A stretch of DNA of 42,437 nt from Propionivibrio sp. (GCF_029255185.1 NZ_JAPUVO010000071.1:1-42437), one strand, 5' to 3'. Shown: positions 1 through 11,790, numbered from the stretch's first letter. Notes: generated by a model from the letters alone, not told the origin. A program made the numbers and translations.

Positions 1-27
1 CTCAACCGCGACGTGCTTACAAGTTAC

Positions 28-142
28 GCTTGGCGGCCATAGCACTTTGGACCCACCCCTTCCCATCTCGAACAGGACCGTGAAACAAAGTCGCGCCGAT
101 GATAGTGCATACTACGTGTGCGAAAGTAGGTCACCGCCAGGC
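28..142 (+). rRNA. rrf: 5S ribosomal RNA
   Basis: The segment has the typical betaproteobacterial 5S layout. Its 5' strand (GCTTGGCGGCC) pairs with the 3' end (GTCACCGCCAGGC), and the internal conserved blocks CCCATCTCGAACAGGACCGTGAAAC and GCGCCGATGATAGTG are in order. The first 27 bases are the spacer from an upstream 23S gene outside the window. The ends are set from the terminal helix and may be off by a few bases. A strong hairpin follows at once, as expected for the end of an rRNA operon. Confidence 0.93.
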
Positions 143-151
143 TACCCCTCA

Positions 152-195
152 AAAGCCCTAGCCCTCGTCGCATCCGCGTCGAGGGCTAGGGCTTT
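152..195 (+). terminator. rRNA operon terminator hairpin
   Basis: A perfect inverted repeat of 16 bp (152-167 against 180-195) with a 12-base loop lies ten bases after the 5S rRNA. The 5' arm begins with AAA and the 3' arm ends with TTT, so the stem closes on an A/T run. The T tract is short (three bases), but the stem is long and GC-rich, and its place fits intrinsic termination of the rRNA operon. Confidence 0.82.
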
Positions 196-260
196 GTGCG
201 AGCCGTCTGCGTAATTTGCATACAATTATGTCAAAATGCTGCCATTGCATTGGAGATTGT

Positions 261-1007
261 ATGATTGCAGATAGTGGTCCCGTCTTCAGCCGCCTGACGA
301 TTGATTCGATTTTCAGGGCCCTGAGCCGTGGTTGGAGAATGTTTTTAATCACCCGGCAATTAAGCGTCACCTACGCGATGATTTTTGCATTAGTTGGTGT
401 GCTTATCTTGTTCAGCATTGTACGGGCAAGTTTTGCCCCGATGATTTTCCCACTGGCCGGGGGCTTCATGTTGCTAGGCCCGGTGTTGCTCACGGGTTTC
501 TTTGCCTTGGCAGACAGTGTCGCGCTCAAAAAAACATGCGGGTTTTCGGATATTGTCGATGGGTTTTCTCGCGCATCGCGTGGGCTGCTGGTCATCACAC
601 TGGTGTGCACACTGCTGTTCATGATCTGGGTCACCGATGTGGCAACGCTCTACGGTTTTACTGTCGGGCGCGTGCCTGTGTCCTTGCTGGTGTTTTTCTC
701 GCCTTCAGAAAATATCCTTTTTTTTCTGATCTGGAGTTCACTGCTCGGGGCCGTACTTGCCTTTGTAATCTTTTCCATTTCAGCGTTTTCCGTGCCCCTT
801 CTTTACTATCGTCGGGCAGGCCTTGTCCAGGCGGTTGTCCTGAGTGTCACAGCGGTATTCGCAAATTTCGTGGCCAGTTGTCTGTGGGCCTTGATTCTGG
901 CGGTGAGCATCATCGGCAGTATCCTGATCTTCCCGCTTTTCCTGCTGACATTCCCGGTCCTGGCTTTTGCCAGCCATTCATTGTATCGAGAGCTTTTCCC
1001 CGAATAG
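261..1007 (+). CDS. DUF2189-type integral membrane protein
   Basis: A 248-residue, strongly hydrophobic protein with about six predicted membrane segments. The N-terminal cytoplasmic stretch (IFRALSRGWRMF) and the following hydrophobic P-L-A-G-G-F-M-L-L-G-P block resemble the DUF2189 family of predicted inner-membrane proteins, whose function is unknown. The ATG at 261 was chosen because GGAG sits five bases upstream at 252-255; an in-frame ATG at 216 has no ribosome binding site and would add a Cys/His-rich segment unlike the family. It is the first gene after the rRNA terminator and is followed by msrA 36 bases on. The family call rests on sequence resemblance from memory and is moderate. 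Confidence 0.75.
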   Translation: MIADSGPVFSRLTIDSIFRALSRGWRMFLITRQLSVTYAMIFALVGVLILFSIVRASFAPMIFPLAGGFMLLGPVLLTGFFALADSVALKKTCGFSDIVDGFSRASRGLLVITLVCTLLFMIWVTDVATLYGFTVGRVPVSLLVFFSPSENILFFLIWSSLLGAVLAFVIFSISAFSVPLLYYRRAGLVQAVVLSVTAVFANFVASCLWALILAVSIIGSILIFPLFLLTFPVLAFASHSLYRELFPE

Positions 1008-1043
1008 TCAGTTCGACAGGCATGTGTCGAATAAGGAAATGTC

Positions 1044-1595
1044 ATGTCAAAAAACAGTAAAGAGTTGACAACGCTGGGCGGCGGCTGTTTCTGGTGCCTG
1101 GAAGCCGCATTCGAACAGGTGATTGGTGTTGTCACGGTCGTCTCGGGTTACGCCGGCGGACATACCGAAAATCCTGACTATCGGACCATTTGTGAAGGCA
1201 GCAGCGGTCACGCCGAGGTGGTTCAAGTTGTTTTTGACCCGAGCGAGATTAGCTATAGGGAGTTGCTCGAAATTTTCTTTGTGATTCACGATCCGACGTC
1301 ACTTAATCGGCAGGGCAATGATTTAGGGACACAGTATCGTTCGGTTATCTTTTATCATTCTCCCGTGCAGTCTGCCATCGCTGAAGCATTGATTGCTGAA
1401 CTGAACGCACAAGGCCTTTGGCCTGGGCCGATCGTTACTCAGTTGCTGCCAGTCCCTCGGTTTTTTCCGGCAGAGGACTATCACCAGCATTATTTTGCAA
1501 TGAACCCCGATCAGCCCTACTGCCAGTTTGTCGTTAGTCCGAAACTAGGGAAATTGCGGAAAAAATTCGCCAATCGGATCAAGCCGGTTTGTTGA
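1044..1595 (+). CDS. msrA: Peptide-methionine (S)-S-oxide reductase MsrA
   Basis: MsrA reduces methionine-S-sulfoxide in proteins and free methionine, using thioredoxin as electron donor, in the cytoplasm. The signature GGGCFWCLEAAF is at residues 11-22, with the catalytic cysteine in GCFWC, followed by the family blocks VVSGYAGG, GHAEVVQVVFDP, FFVIHDPTSLNRQGND and GTQYRS. At 183 residues it has the normal length for a bacterial MsrA. GGAAATGTC precedes the ATG. It overlaps the longest possible reading of nadE but not its probable start at 1622. Confidence 0.97.
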   Translation: MSKNSKELTTLGGGCFWCLEAAFEQVIGVVTVVSGYAGGHTENPDYRTICEGSSGHAEVVQVVFDPSEISYRELLEIFFVIHDPTSLNRQGNDLGTQYRSVIFYHSPVQSAIAEALIAELNAQGLWPGPIVTQLLPVPRFFPAEDYHQHYFAMNPDQPYCQFVVSPKLGKLRKKFANRIKPVC

Positions 1596-1621
1596 ACTTA
1601 TCTTCTTCAGTAGTTACGCCC

Positions 1622-3232
1622 ATGACACTCAAGATTGCAATTGCCCAAATCAACGCCACGGTCGGCGACCTTGCCGGTAATTCTGCGCGTATCCTCGATT
1701 TTGCCTTACGCGCCAGGGCGCAAGGTGCCGACCTTCTGCTGACGCCTGAGTTGGTGCTCTGCGGTTATCCGCCGGAAGACCTCCTGCTGCGCGAAGATTT
1801 TTACCTTGCCTGCGAGCGTGCACTCGATGCGTTGGCCGTCGCAGTGCAGGGCATCGCCGTTCTCGTCGGTCACCCGCTGACGAGAAACGGCTGCTGTTTC
1901 AATGCGGCAACACTGATCAGCGAAGGTGCTCGCGTTGCCACCTATTGCAAGCAGCGCCTGCCCAACTACGAGGTCTTTGACGAGGAGCGTTATTTCGAAT
2001 CCGGAGATTCCTCCTGTGTGGTGACCATCAAAGGTGTTCGCTGCGGCATCAATATCTGTGCCGACGTATGGGAAGCGGGAGCGGCGGATCGGGCGCGCGA
2101 ATCCGGCGCCGAACTTCTGCTCGTACTCAATGCCTCGCCTTATCACGTCGGTAAACAGCTCCGGCGCACTGAGGTTCTGCGCGAACGTGTCGCCGCCACC
2201 GGTTTGCCAGTGATTTACGCCAATCTGGTTGGCGGGCAGGATGAACTCGTTTTTGACGGTGGCTCGTTTGCCCTTGATTCGCGCGGTGAGATCCGTTGTC
2301 AATTACCAAAATTCGAAGAGGCGCTGGTTCTGGTCGATTTTGTCAATGGCGAGCCGCAGTCGGGGGTCATGGTTGCGCAGAAGGCGGTCGAAGCCGAGGT
2401 CTATCAGGCCTTGGTGCTTGGCGTGCGCGACTATCTTGGGAAAAATGGTTTTCCCGGCGCCATCATCGGGCTTTCGGGCGGTATCGATTCGGCGCTGACG
2501 TTGTGCGTCGCCGTCGATGCACTGGGAGCCGACAAGGTACGTGCGGTGATGATGCCCTCACCCTATACCGCACAGATCAGTCTGGCCGACTCGCGCCAAA
2601 TGATCCGTTTGCTTGGTGTGCGTTACAACGAAATCGCCATCGAACCGGCGATGCAGACCTTTGCCGTGCTGCTCGAGAAAGAATTTGCCGGCCTGCCGGA
2701 GGACACCACGGAAGAAAATCTGCAGGCGCGAATTCGCGGCATGATCCTCATGGCGCTCTCCAACAAGTCCGGTTCGCTGGTGCTGACGACGGGCAACAAG
2801 TCTGAAATGGCCGTCGGCTATTGCACGCTTTACGGCGACATGGCGGGTGGTTTCGCGGTCATCAAGGACATCGCCAAAACGCTGGTCTATCGTATTGCGC
2901 GCTGGAGAAATACGGTGTCTTATGCGATTCCCGAGCGCATCATCACTCGCCCGCCGTCGGCCGAACTGAAACCGGGGCAAACTGATCAGGACAATCTGCC
3001 GCCCTACGAGGTACTCGATGCCATCATTGAAGCCTACATGGAAATGGATCTTAGCCCGCGTGAAATCATCGCCAGAGGGTATGCCGAGGCCGATGTGCGC
3101 CGCGTCGTGCGTCTGCTCAGAATCAGCGAATACAAGCGGCGTCAGTCTCCGATTGGCATTCGCGTCACCCAGCGTGGTTTCGGCAAGGACTGGCGTTATC
3201 CGATAACCAATCACTACCGCGATCCGTACTGA
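1622..3232 (+). CDS. nadE: Glutamine-dependent NAD+ synthetase
   Basis: This makes NAD+ from nicotinate adenine dinucleotide, ATP and glutamine, the last step of NAD synthesis. It is the two-domain, glutamine-hydrolysing form, 536 residues. The N-terminal nitrilase-like glutaminase carries the triad Glu43 (TPELVLCGYPPEDLL), Lys110 (CKQRLPNYEVFDE) and Cys146 (GINICADVWE). The C-terminal synthetase carries the PP-loop GLSGGIDSALT near 283-293 and the blocks GNKSEMAVGY and ITRPPSAEL. The ATG at 1622 is chosen because MTLKIAIAQINATVGDL is the family N-terminus; a TTG at 1589 would add eleven unrelated residues and overlap msrA. The ribosome binding site is weak, so translation may be coupled to msrA. 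Confidence 0.96.
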   Translation: MTLKIAIAQINATVGDLAGNSARILDFALRARAQGADLLLTPELVLCGYPPEDLLLREDFYLACERALDALAVAVQGIAVLVGHPLTRNGCCFNAATLISEGARVATYCKQRLPNYEVFDEERYFESGDSSCVVTIKGVRCGINICADVWEAGAADRARESGAELLLVLNASPYHVGKQLRRTEVLRERVAATGLPVIYANLVGGQDELVFDGGSFALDSRGEIRCQLPKFEEALVLVDFVNGEPQSGVMVAQKAVEAEVYQALVLGVRDYLGKNGFPGAIIGLSGGIDSALTLCVAVDALGADKVRAVMMPSPYTAQISLADSRQMIRLLGVRYNEIAIEPAMQTFAVLLEKEFAGLPEDTTEENLQARIRGMILMALSNKSGSLVLTTGNKSEMAVGYCTLYGDMAGGFAVIKDIAKTLVYRIARWRNTVSYAIPERIITRPPSAELKPGQTDQDNLPPYEVLDAIIEAYMEMDLSPREIIARGYAEADVRRVVRLLRISEYKRRQSPIGIRVTQRGFGKDWRYPITNHYRDPY

Positions 3233-3261
3233 GTCTCGATTTCTGATACGATCTACCGTGA

Positions 3262-3618
<357 letters not shown>

Positions 3619-3684
3619 CGTTTTTTGCGCCGCCCTTTGACTCGTTGCTAAGCAGTCACGAGGTGCGCCGCGCAAACTGCACGT

Positions 3685-5613
3685 ATGACAATTCCCCTTT
3701 CCGATGTATTCGCTGCGGATGGCCTGCTGGCTAAAAGCATTCCCGGCTACCGTCAGCGGGCGCAGCAGGTTGAGATGGCCGAGCGCATTGCGCTGGCCAT
3801 TGCGCAAAACAAGGTGCTTGTCGCCGAAGCCGGCACCGGCACCGGTAAGACCTTTGCCTACCTCGTTCCGGCGCTGCTTTCCGGGGGTAAGGTGATTGTC
3901 TCGACCGGCACCAAGAATCTGCAGGATCAGCTCTTTTCGCGCGATATTCCGACTGTGCGCAAGGCGCTGGGTTCGCCGGTCAAAGTTGCGCTGCTCAAGG
4001 GGCGCGCCAATTACGTCTGCCACTATCATCTGGAGAACGCGCTGGCTGATGGCCGATTTCTTAGCCGCGAGGATGCCGCCTATGCCCATCGCATCGCGCG
4101 CTTTGCCAAGAAAACGAAGAGCGGCGACAAGGCCGAATGCGTCGGTGTGCCGGAAAACTCCTTGGTGTGGGGGCTGGTGACGTCGACGCGCGAGAATTGT
4201 CTTGGTCAGGATTGCCCGAGCCACAAGGAGTGCTTCGTTCTGGCGGCGCGGCGTGAGGCGCTGGCTGCCGACCTGGTGGTGGTCAATCACCACCTCTTTT
4301 TTGCCGATGTTATGCTGCGTGACGAAGGCACAGCGGAACTGCTGCCAGCCTGCAATACGGTGATTTTCGACGAAGCGCACCAGTTGCCGGAAACGGCTAG
4401 CCTGTTCTTTGGCGATAATGTGTCGACCTCCCAGATTCTCGATCTGACACGCGATACGCGGACCGAAGGCCTGAGCTCTGCGCGCGATTGCCTCGATCTG
4501 CCCGGGTTTTGCAGCTCACTGGAAAAGGCGGCAAAGGATCTGCGCTTGACCTTGCCGCTTGAACCCTCGCGTTTTTCCCTGGTGCAACTGGAAGCGCGCA
4601 TGGGCTTTGGCAACGGTGTCGTCGGCTTGGTCCGGGCAGTTGAAGCCTTAGCCGCTCTGCTAGAAACGCAGGCGCAGCGCTCGGAAGGGCTGGGAAACTG
4701 CTGGCGCCGTGCCGGCGAGTTGCTAACGCAACTGCGCCGCTGGCAGGGCGGTGCCGACGCCGACTACGTGCGCTGGGGCGAAACCTACACCCATGCGTTG
4801 CAGCTCAATGCGACGCCTCTGATCATCGCTAGCATCATGCACAAGCAGATGAGCGGCCACCCGCGCGCCTGGGTTTTCACCTCGGCGACGCTCGCCGTGC
4901 AGAAGGATTTCGGCCACTACTGCGCCGAGATGGGTCTTGGCGAGGCCGATTCGGCCTGCTGGGATAGCCCGTTCGATTATGCTGAGCAGGCCTTGCTTTA
5001 TGCGCCGCAAGGCCTGCCTGATCCGAATAGCCACGGTTTTGCCGAAGCCGTGGTGATGGCCGCTTTCCCGGTTCTTGAGGCCAGCGGCGGGCGCGCCTTC
5101 TTCTTGTGCACATCGCTGCGCGCCATGCGCCGTACCCATGAGTTGCTGAGCGAGCAGTTGGCGCGTGCGGGGCTGGACTTCCCGCTGCTGTTACAGGGCG
5201 AGGGGAGCAAGAATGAGTTGCTCGAACGTTTTCGCCAGTTGGGCAATGCCATTCTCGTCGCCAGCCAGAGTTTCTGGGAGGGCGTCGATGTGCGCGGCGA
5301 AGCGCTGTCGTTGGTGGTCATCGACAAGCTGCCTTTTGCGCCGCCGGATGATCCGGTACTATCGGCGCGCATCGAGCGCATGAAGAGTGCAGGGCGCAAC
5401 GCCTTCATGGATTATCAATTGCCGCGTGCCGTGATCAACGTCAAGCAGGGCGCTGGCCGGCTGATTCGCGATGAGGCTGATCGCGGCGTGCTGATGATCT
5501 GCGACCCGCGTTTGATCAGCAAGCCCTACGGCAAGCGCGTCTGGCGCAGCCTGCCACCGATGAAGCGGACCCGCGAGCTTGACGAAGTGCTGGCGTTTTT
5601 TCAGACCCCATGA
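3685..5613 (+). CDS. ATP-dependent DNA helicase, DinG/YoaA family
   Basis: A superfamily 2, XPD-like 5'-3' DNA helicase expected to carry an iron-sulfur cluster. At 642 residues it matches the YoaA/DinG class. Visible elements are Walker A at 48-56 (EAGTGTGKT), four cysteines placed as in the XPD Fe-S domain (Cys112, Cys172, Cys177, Cys183), the DEAH box at 229-232, and the C-terminal helicase blocks SQSFWEGVDVRGEAL and QGAGRLIRD. Family members act on stalled forks, R-loops and damaged DNA. Without an N-terminal exonuclease domain it is closer to YoaA than to the Gram-positive DinG. Its stop overlaps the next start (ATGA, 5610-5613), so the two genes are probably translated together. Confidence 0.9.
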   Translation: MTIPLSDVFAADGLLAKSIPGYRQRAQQVEMAERIALAIAQNKVLVAEAGTGTGKTFAYLVPALLSGGKVIVSTGTKNLQDQLFSRDIPTVRKALGSPVKVALLKGRANYVCHYHLENALADGRFLSREDAAYAHRIARFAKKTKSGDKAECVGVPENSLVWGLVTSTRENCLGQDCPSHKECFVLAARREALAADLVVVNHHLFFADVMLRDEGTAELLPACNTVIFDEAHQLPETASLFFGDNVSTSQILDLTRDTRTEGLSSARDCLDLPGFCSSLEKAAKDLRLTLPLEPSRFSLVQLEARMGFGNGVVGLVRAVEALAALLETQAQRSEGLGNCWRRAGELLTQLRRWQGGADADYVRWGETYTHALQLNATPLIIASIMHKQMSGHPRAWVFTSATLAVQKDFGHYCAEMGLGEADSACWDSPFDYAEQALLYAPQGLPDPNSHGFAEAVVMAAFPVLEASGGRAFFLCTSLRAMRRTHELLSEQLARAGLDFPLLLQGEGSKNELLERFRQLGNAILVASQSFWEGVDVRGEALSLVVIDKLPFAPPDDPVLSARIERMKSAGRNAFMDYQLPRAVINVKQGAGRLIRDEADRGVLMICDPRLISKPYGKRVWRSLPPMKRTRELDEVLAFFQTP

Positions 5614-6923
5614 CGATTTCGACCTCACCCATTTCCAGCCTGGCGCTGCCGCCCGATTGTCGCGATGCTGCGGCGCTACTCAATCGCGGCTGCTTTTGCA
5701 GTTCGATGAATAACGAGAGCTTGCGTCAGGCGCTGGCAGGAGGGGGGGGCTTGCTGGCCGACCTGCTGACAACGCGTCCTCATCTGTTCTCGGATACGCG
5801 GGTTTATGTGGCGCAGGCACATCTGCAAATCATGGCCGACCTGATCGGTGTCATCGAGCGGGTGGTCGCGATGACCGCCTGGAGTGAACGGGTGTTGGCC
5901 TATGCGCCAGCGATTGCGCACCATCATTCGGCGGCAGCCGGAGTCTTCCTTGGTTATGACTTCCATCTTAGCGTCGGCGGGCCGCGCTTAATCGAGATCA
6001 ATACCAATGCCGGCGGTGGCCTGCTCAACGCCAAGCTGCTGCGGGCACAGAACGCCTGCTGTACACCGCTTGCCGTGCTGCCCGGCAAAGCGCCGGAAGA
6101 GCGCTTCGTGGACATGTTTCGCGAGGAGTGGCGACTGGCGCGGGGCGATGCCCTGCTCGAGCGCATCGCCATCGTCGACGCAGCCCCCGCAACCCAGTTC
6201 CTGGCGCCTGAGTTCGAACTCTTCCGCCAATTGTTCGAGGCCAACGGCATCTTGGCAATGATCGCTGACCCTGGCGAACTTTCCTTTGATGGTCAGCGAC
6301 TGCGATGTCGTGGGCAGACGGTCGATCTGGTTTATAACCGGCTGACCGATTTTCCCCTCGATGATGCGCCTAATGCAGCCTTGCGCGCGGCTTACCTGGC
6401 CAATGCAGTAGTGCTCACGTCGCACCCGAGGGCGCATGCGCTCTATGCCGACAAGCGCAATCTGGCTGCCTTGACTGACGAACCATGGTTGCAGGCGGTT
6501 GGGGTCAGCGCAGCGGACCGGCAATTGCTTAAGGCCGGCGTCCCGCTGACCCAGGAAGTGCTGCCTGAGCAGGCTGAATCGTTTTGGAGCAGCCGCAAGC
6601 GTTGGTTCTTCAAACCGGCAGCAGGCTATGGCAGCAAGGCCACCTATCGCGGCGACAAGTTGACCAAACGGGTTTTTGCGGAAATCTCGCGTGGAGGCTA
6701 TGTCGCGCAGGCGCTGGTAGCACCATCGAAGCGGCGTTTGCTGGTTGATGGTCTTGAACAGGATTTCAAGCTGGATCTGCGCAATTACGTCTATTGCGGC
6801 GCCGTTCAACTTGTTTCTGCGCGCTTGTATCAAGGCCAGACGACCAATTTTCGCACGCGCGGCGGCGGTTTTGCAGCAGTGTTTTCGGTCGGCTGTCAGG
6901 ACGAGTCTAAACTCTGCAAATGA
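5610..6923 (+). CDS. ATP-grasp-like protein of unknown substrate
   Basis: A 437-residue soluble protein that I cannot assign to a named enzyme. Several stretches look like an ATP-grasp ligase: LIEINTNAGGGLLNAK near 130-145, the late block RKRWFFKPAAGYGSKATYRG where the Lys would bind nucleotide, and LRNYVYCGAVQLVSARLY followed by TNFRTRGGGFAAV near the end, which resembles the metal-binding Arg/Asn region. It overlaps the upstream helicase gene by four bases (ATGA), so co-expression is likely. There is no signal peptide or membrane segment. A peptide ligase or tailoring role is possible but not shown. Confidence 0.6.
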   Translation: MTISTSPISSLALPPDCRDAAALLNRGCFCSSMNNESLRQALAGGGGLLADLLTTRPHLFSDTRVYVAQAHLQIMADLIGVIERVVAMTAWSERVLAYAPAIAHHHSAAAGVFLGYDFHLSVGGPRLIEINTNAGGGLLNAKLLRAQNACCTPLAVLPGKAPEERFVDMFREEWRLARGDALLERIAIVDAAPATQFLAPEFELFRQLFEANGILAMIADPGELSFDGQRLRCRGQTVDLVYNRLTDFPLDDAPNAALRAAYLANAVVLTSHPRAHALYADKRNLAALTDEPWLQAVGVSAADRQLLKAGVPLTQEVLPEQAESFWSSRKRWFFKPAAGYGSKATYRGDKLTKRVFAEISRGGYVAQALVAPSKRRLLVDGLEQDFKLDLRNYVYCGAVQLVSARLYQGQTTNFRTRGGGFAAVFSVGCQDESKLCK

Positions 6924-6965
6924 AGTGGTGAGCGTGTCTTTCTGTACGCACTGAGCCAGGTTGCT

Positions 6966-6993
6966 CTTGAAATTCGGCGAGACTCCCCCATCT
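6966..6993 (+). promoter_or_regulatory. Heat-shock (sigma-32) promoter of clpB
   Basis: CTTGAAA at 6966-6972 and CCCCATCT at 6986-6993 are separated by 13 bases. This matches the known RpoH consensus (CTTGAAA, 11-16 bases, CCCCATNT). It lies 31 bases upstream of the clpB start, the classical place for this promoter, and a strong ribosome binding site (AAGGGGG) follows at 7013-7019. Confidence 0.92.
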
Positions 6994-7024
6994 GCCTGGC
7001 ATCCAAATAGTTAAGGGGGACGCC

Positions 7025-9604
<2,580 letters not shown>

Positions 9605-9614
9605 AAACAGATGG

Positions 9615-10520
9615 TCACGGGCGTGACGGTTTGTATGTGGACTGCAACGCCCGAGGCCCTGTTTCTTTCTTCTCATCAGGCCCTTTATCGCGTCCTTTGA
9701 CGACGGTAATTGGCAATTGGTCGTGCAACAAGCGCTTGCCATCCGTGCTCACAAACTCGATTTCGAAACTGTGTTCGCCGGGGAGCAAATCAAGAATGGT
9801 TTCCGTTTCACCGTTTTCCAGGGAAACCTTGCTGATCGGAACATTCTTCTTCGCCACGTTCAGAACGAAATAGCCGGCGTCTTTGACGAGGCTACGGGCA
9901 GGAGCAACGCCGTATCCGACAACGCCGAATTTCACCAGAACTGGTGATTCCACTGACTCACCACCTCGTATGTTCTTGAGGTAGGCAGATTTGACAGTGC
10001 TGCTCAATGGTGTTGTCATTTCGTCCTGATACCATGCTCTGCATGTGTCGTCGAACTGGTCGGCGTTGATGCGTGGTGCCGGCAATTCATCACGCCTTCC
10101 ACTAACGGTTATTGTTATTTCCGGACTGAAGACAAAATACGGACGGTGATCGTGATCGGCAAACAAAAGGCGCAGGGTGTGCCGGCCGACCGGCAAATCA
10201 AGCGCCGTCCCGGTCTGTCCCTTGCCAAAATGGCGGTACGTGTCCGAAAAAGGGAGCGGGACAAAAACATCCGAAGGTAACCGTGTATCGATCAGCATGT
10301 GATGATGGCCGGTCTTGTCCATCTTGTTGCCCGCGGGCATAACCCCCATTCCCCGAATACCGAATTCGACCCAGAACGGACTGCGTACCGTATAGCCGTT
10401 GCTCAGGTTCGAAAAGGTCACCGGGGTCGGATCAAGCATCAGGCTCTGTCCGCTCGGCGGTGTACTGCAACCAGCATCGCCGTTGCAACGGATCTTCGGG
10501 GAGAGGTTTCGCCCAGACAT
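9615..10520 (-). pseudogene. Double DUF4399-domain protein, frameshifted from its signal peptide
   Basis: The open frame holds two related domains of the DUF4399 type. The first has GYTVRSPFWVEFGIRGMGV, GHHHMLID, HFGKGQTGTALDLPVGRHTLRLLFAD; the second has ESVESPVLVKFGVVGYGV and TILDLLPGEHSFEIEF. Family members are usually exported, but this frame has no signal peptide: its first 30 residues (MSGRNLSPKIRC...) look non-coding. A signal peptide and a CWLQYT segment are present immediately upstream in the other frame (10432-10599). CWLQYTAE there parallels CRAWYQDE before the second domain here, so one ancestral gene with a one-base frame change between about 10434 and 10520 is likely. Without repair, translation could begin at the internal ATG near 10440. 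Function is unknown. Confidence 0.72.
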
Positions 10521-10599
10521 TGATCGAGATCGCTATCAGTCCAAAACAGATCCAACGAAAAAACAGACCGTTGTGCAGAAGAGAAGTTGGCATGGTCAT
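10432..10599 (-). pseudogene. Detached 5' part (signal peptide) of the DUF4399 gene
   Basis: A 55-codon frame begins MTMPTSLLHNGLFF, continues with a hydrophobic core and a VWA cleavage-like site near residue 30, then KPLPEDPLQRRCWLQYTAERTEPDA and a stop. GGAG lies four bases before the ATG at 10599. It makes sense as the exported N-terminus of the gene that continues at 9615-10520, which is offset by one base. It is too short to be a likely protein by itself. An insertion of one base, or a sequencing error, would explain it. Confidence 0.6.
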
Positions 10600-10690
10600 C
10601 TCGCTCCGTTAAAGGTTCTGGAGTTTAACCCTGGAGGCAAAGTATCCACGGCTTCTCCTCGCTGGTCAATTCCATAATTGCGCAACGCCA

Positions 10691-11380
10691 CTACCGTCGA
10701 AACTGAGAGGCGAGACCGAGACCTGGAGCGAAAATATAGGTTCGGTGATCGAGGACCTCACCGCTGTCTCGGTCAGAGTAGTGCCATGCGAAGCGGAGAC
10801 TATGTGGAATACCGTTGTATTCATAGTCCAGTTCCTCGATCGTGATGCGCGCGATGCGACCACGCTCAAGCACTCGACCTGAGTGAGTCGCCAGACATAC
10901 GTACTCGAAGGTGCGCACTTCGTCTTGTTTCCAGACGCCAAGCGGAAATTTCGCTTCTTGATCGCAGACTTGGCCGCCAGAGCGTGAATCGTAGGCGCGG
11001 CCAATGGCCGAGCCATCGGTCCGTATCGCCATCCGCTGCTCCACGAATCCTTCGCGTCGAGTCGTGCGGCTGCGGTCGTAGACCATCAGCATTTGTCCGG
11101 TGTATGGGTTCCGCCACTCGTGCGGACCCGTCCACACTGTACCTTCGGCATAGGCTCTTTCAACAATCGGCATGTCGATCCGCCGTATACCCTGCCAAAC
11201 GTCAGGCAAAATCAGCTGCATGGGTATAAAGCGGCTTTGCGTGGCATGGTCAGTCGCCTCGTCCCAAACCTGTTTTGGCCCCAGCTTCTCGGTGGGCCAT
11301 TCTGCGGCGATTGCAGATGTAAAAGCGCAAGCAAAAATTCCTCCGAGCACTGCGAACAAGAGTAGAAGACGTCGTGTCAT
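10691..11380 (-). CDS. Secreted protein of unknown function
   Basis: A 229-residue protein with a clear signal peptide: MTRRLLLLFAVLGGIF..., cleavage likely after AIA near residue 25. The mature part has no transmembrane segment and no motif I can name; it is rich in Tyr, Trp and Arg and contains two cysteines (in GGQVCDQE and EYVCLATH) that could form a disulfide in the periplasm. It lies upstream of the broken DUF4399 gene on the same strand, with 91 bases between, so the two may have been one transcription unit of exported proteins. It is divergent from the DUF3567 gene. Confidence 0.68.
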   Translation of the reverse strand: MTRRLLLLFAVLGGIFACAFTSAIAAEWPTEKLGPKQVWDEATDHATQSRFIPMQLILPDVWQGIRRIDMPIVERAYAEGTVWTGPHEWRNPYTGQMLMVYDRSRTTRREGFVEQRMAIRTDGSAIGRAYDSRSGGQVCDQEAKFPLGVWKQDEVRTFEYVCLATHSGRVLERGRIARITIEELDYEYNGIPHSLRFAWHYSDRDSGEVLDHRTYIFAPGLGLASQFRR

Positions 11381-11556
11381 GGGAAGCTCTCAACAAAACC
11401 ACGAAAGAGGGAATGAGTATTATCACCGTAGGCATTGCTCTTAGGGTACAGGTTAAACTGCCGCCTTGAAATAGGCCGAAACGGACTCATCTTGCAGTCG
11501 CCCGGGGGTGATTTTCAGCGCCGGAGCGAGTCCGGGTGCTACACGAAGGAGTCCTA

Positions 11557-11790
11557 ATGAACCTTGTCTATAACAGCGAAAGTTATGCCATTGTTGCCTA
11601 CCCGGTGCAGCAGGGCTTTGAGTTGGTCGATAAACTCGGAGGCCGCAGCCTTTTTGTGCAGGGTTCCGTGGCGGTCGGGCTGCGCAATGCGATTGACAGC
11701 ATCCCCTACGAAGAACGCGATATGGCGTCGATTGATTCGCTGCTTGACGATTATTGTGTCGGCGCGGCGCGGCCGATTGCTTATCACTGA
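11557..11790 (+). CDS. DUF3567 family small protein
   Basis: A 77-residue protein beginning MNLVYNSESYAIVAYPVQQGFELVDK, which resembles the DUF3567 family found in betaproteobacteria. No enzymatic motif is seen; it is acidic toward the C-terminus (SIDSLLDDYC). The ATG at 11557 has the ribosome binding site GAAGGAG at 11545-11551, whereas the earlier in-frame start at 11536 has none. It is the first of two small betaproteobacterial genes in a row. Function is unknown. Confidence 0.78.
   Translation: MNLVYNSESYAIVAYPVQQGFELVDKLGGRSLFVQGSVAVGLRNAIDSIPYEERDMASIDSLLDDYCVGAARPIAYH

Noticed and set aside
332-1060. A long overlapping frame within the DUF2189 gene
   Set aside because: It is a shadow frame without family-like sequence; the hydrophobic frame at 261-1007 has the ribosome binding site and a recognisable family pattern.
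9614-9627. Small inverted repeat GTCACGGGCGTGAC between clpB and the convergent DUF4399 gene as a terminator
   Set aside because: The stem is only six bases, overlaps the stop codon of the - strand gene and lacks a T tract.
11464-11495. A second CTTGAAA box upstream of the DUF3567 gene as a heat-shock promoter
   Set aside because: No CCCCAT element stands at the required distance.
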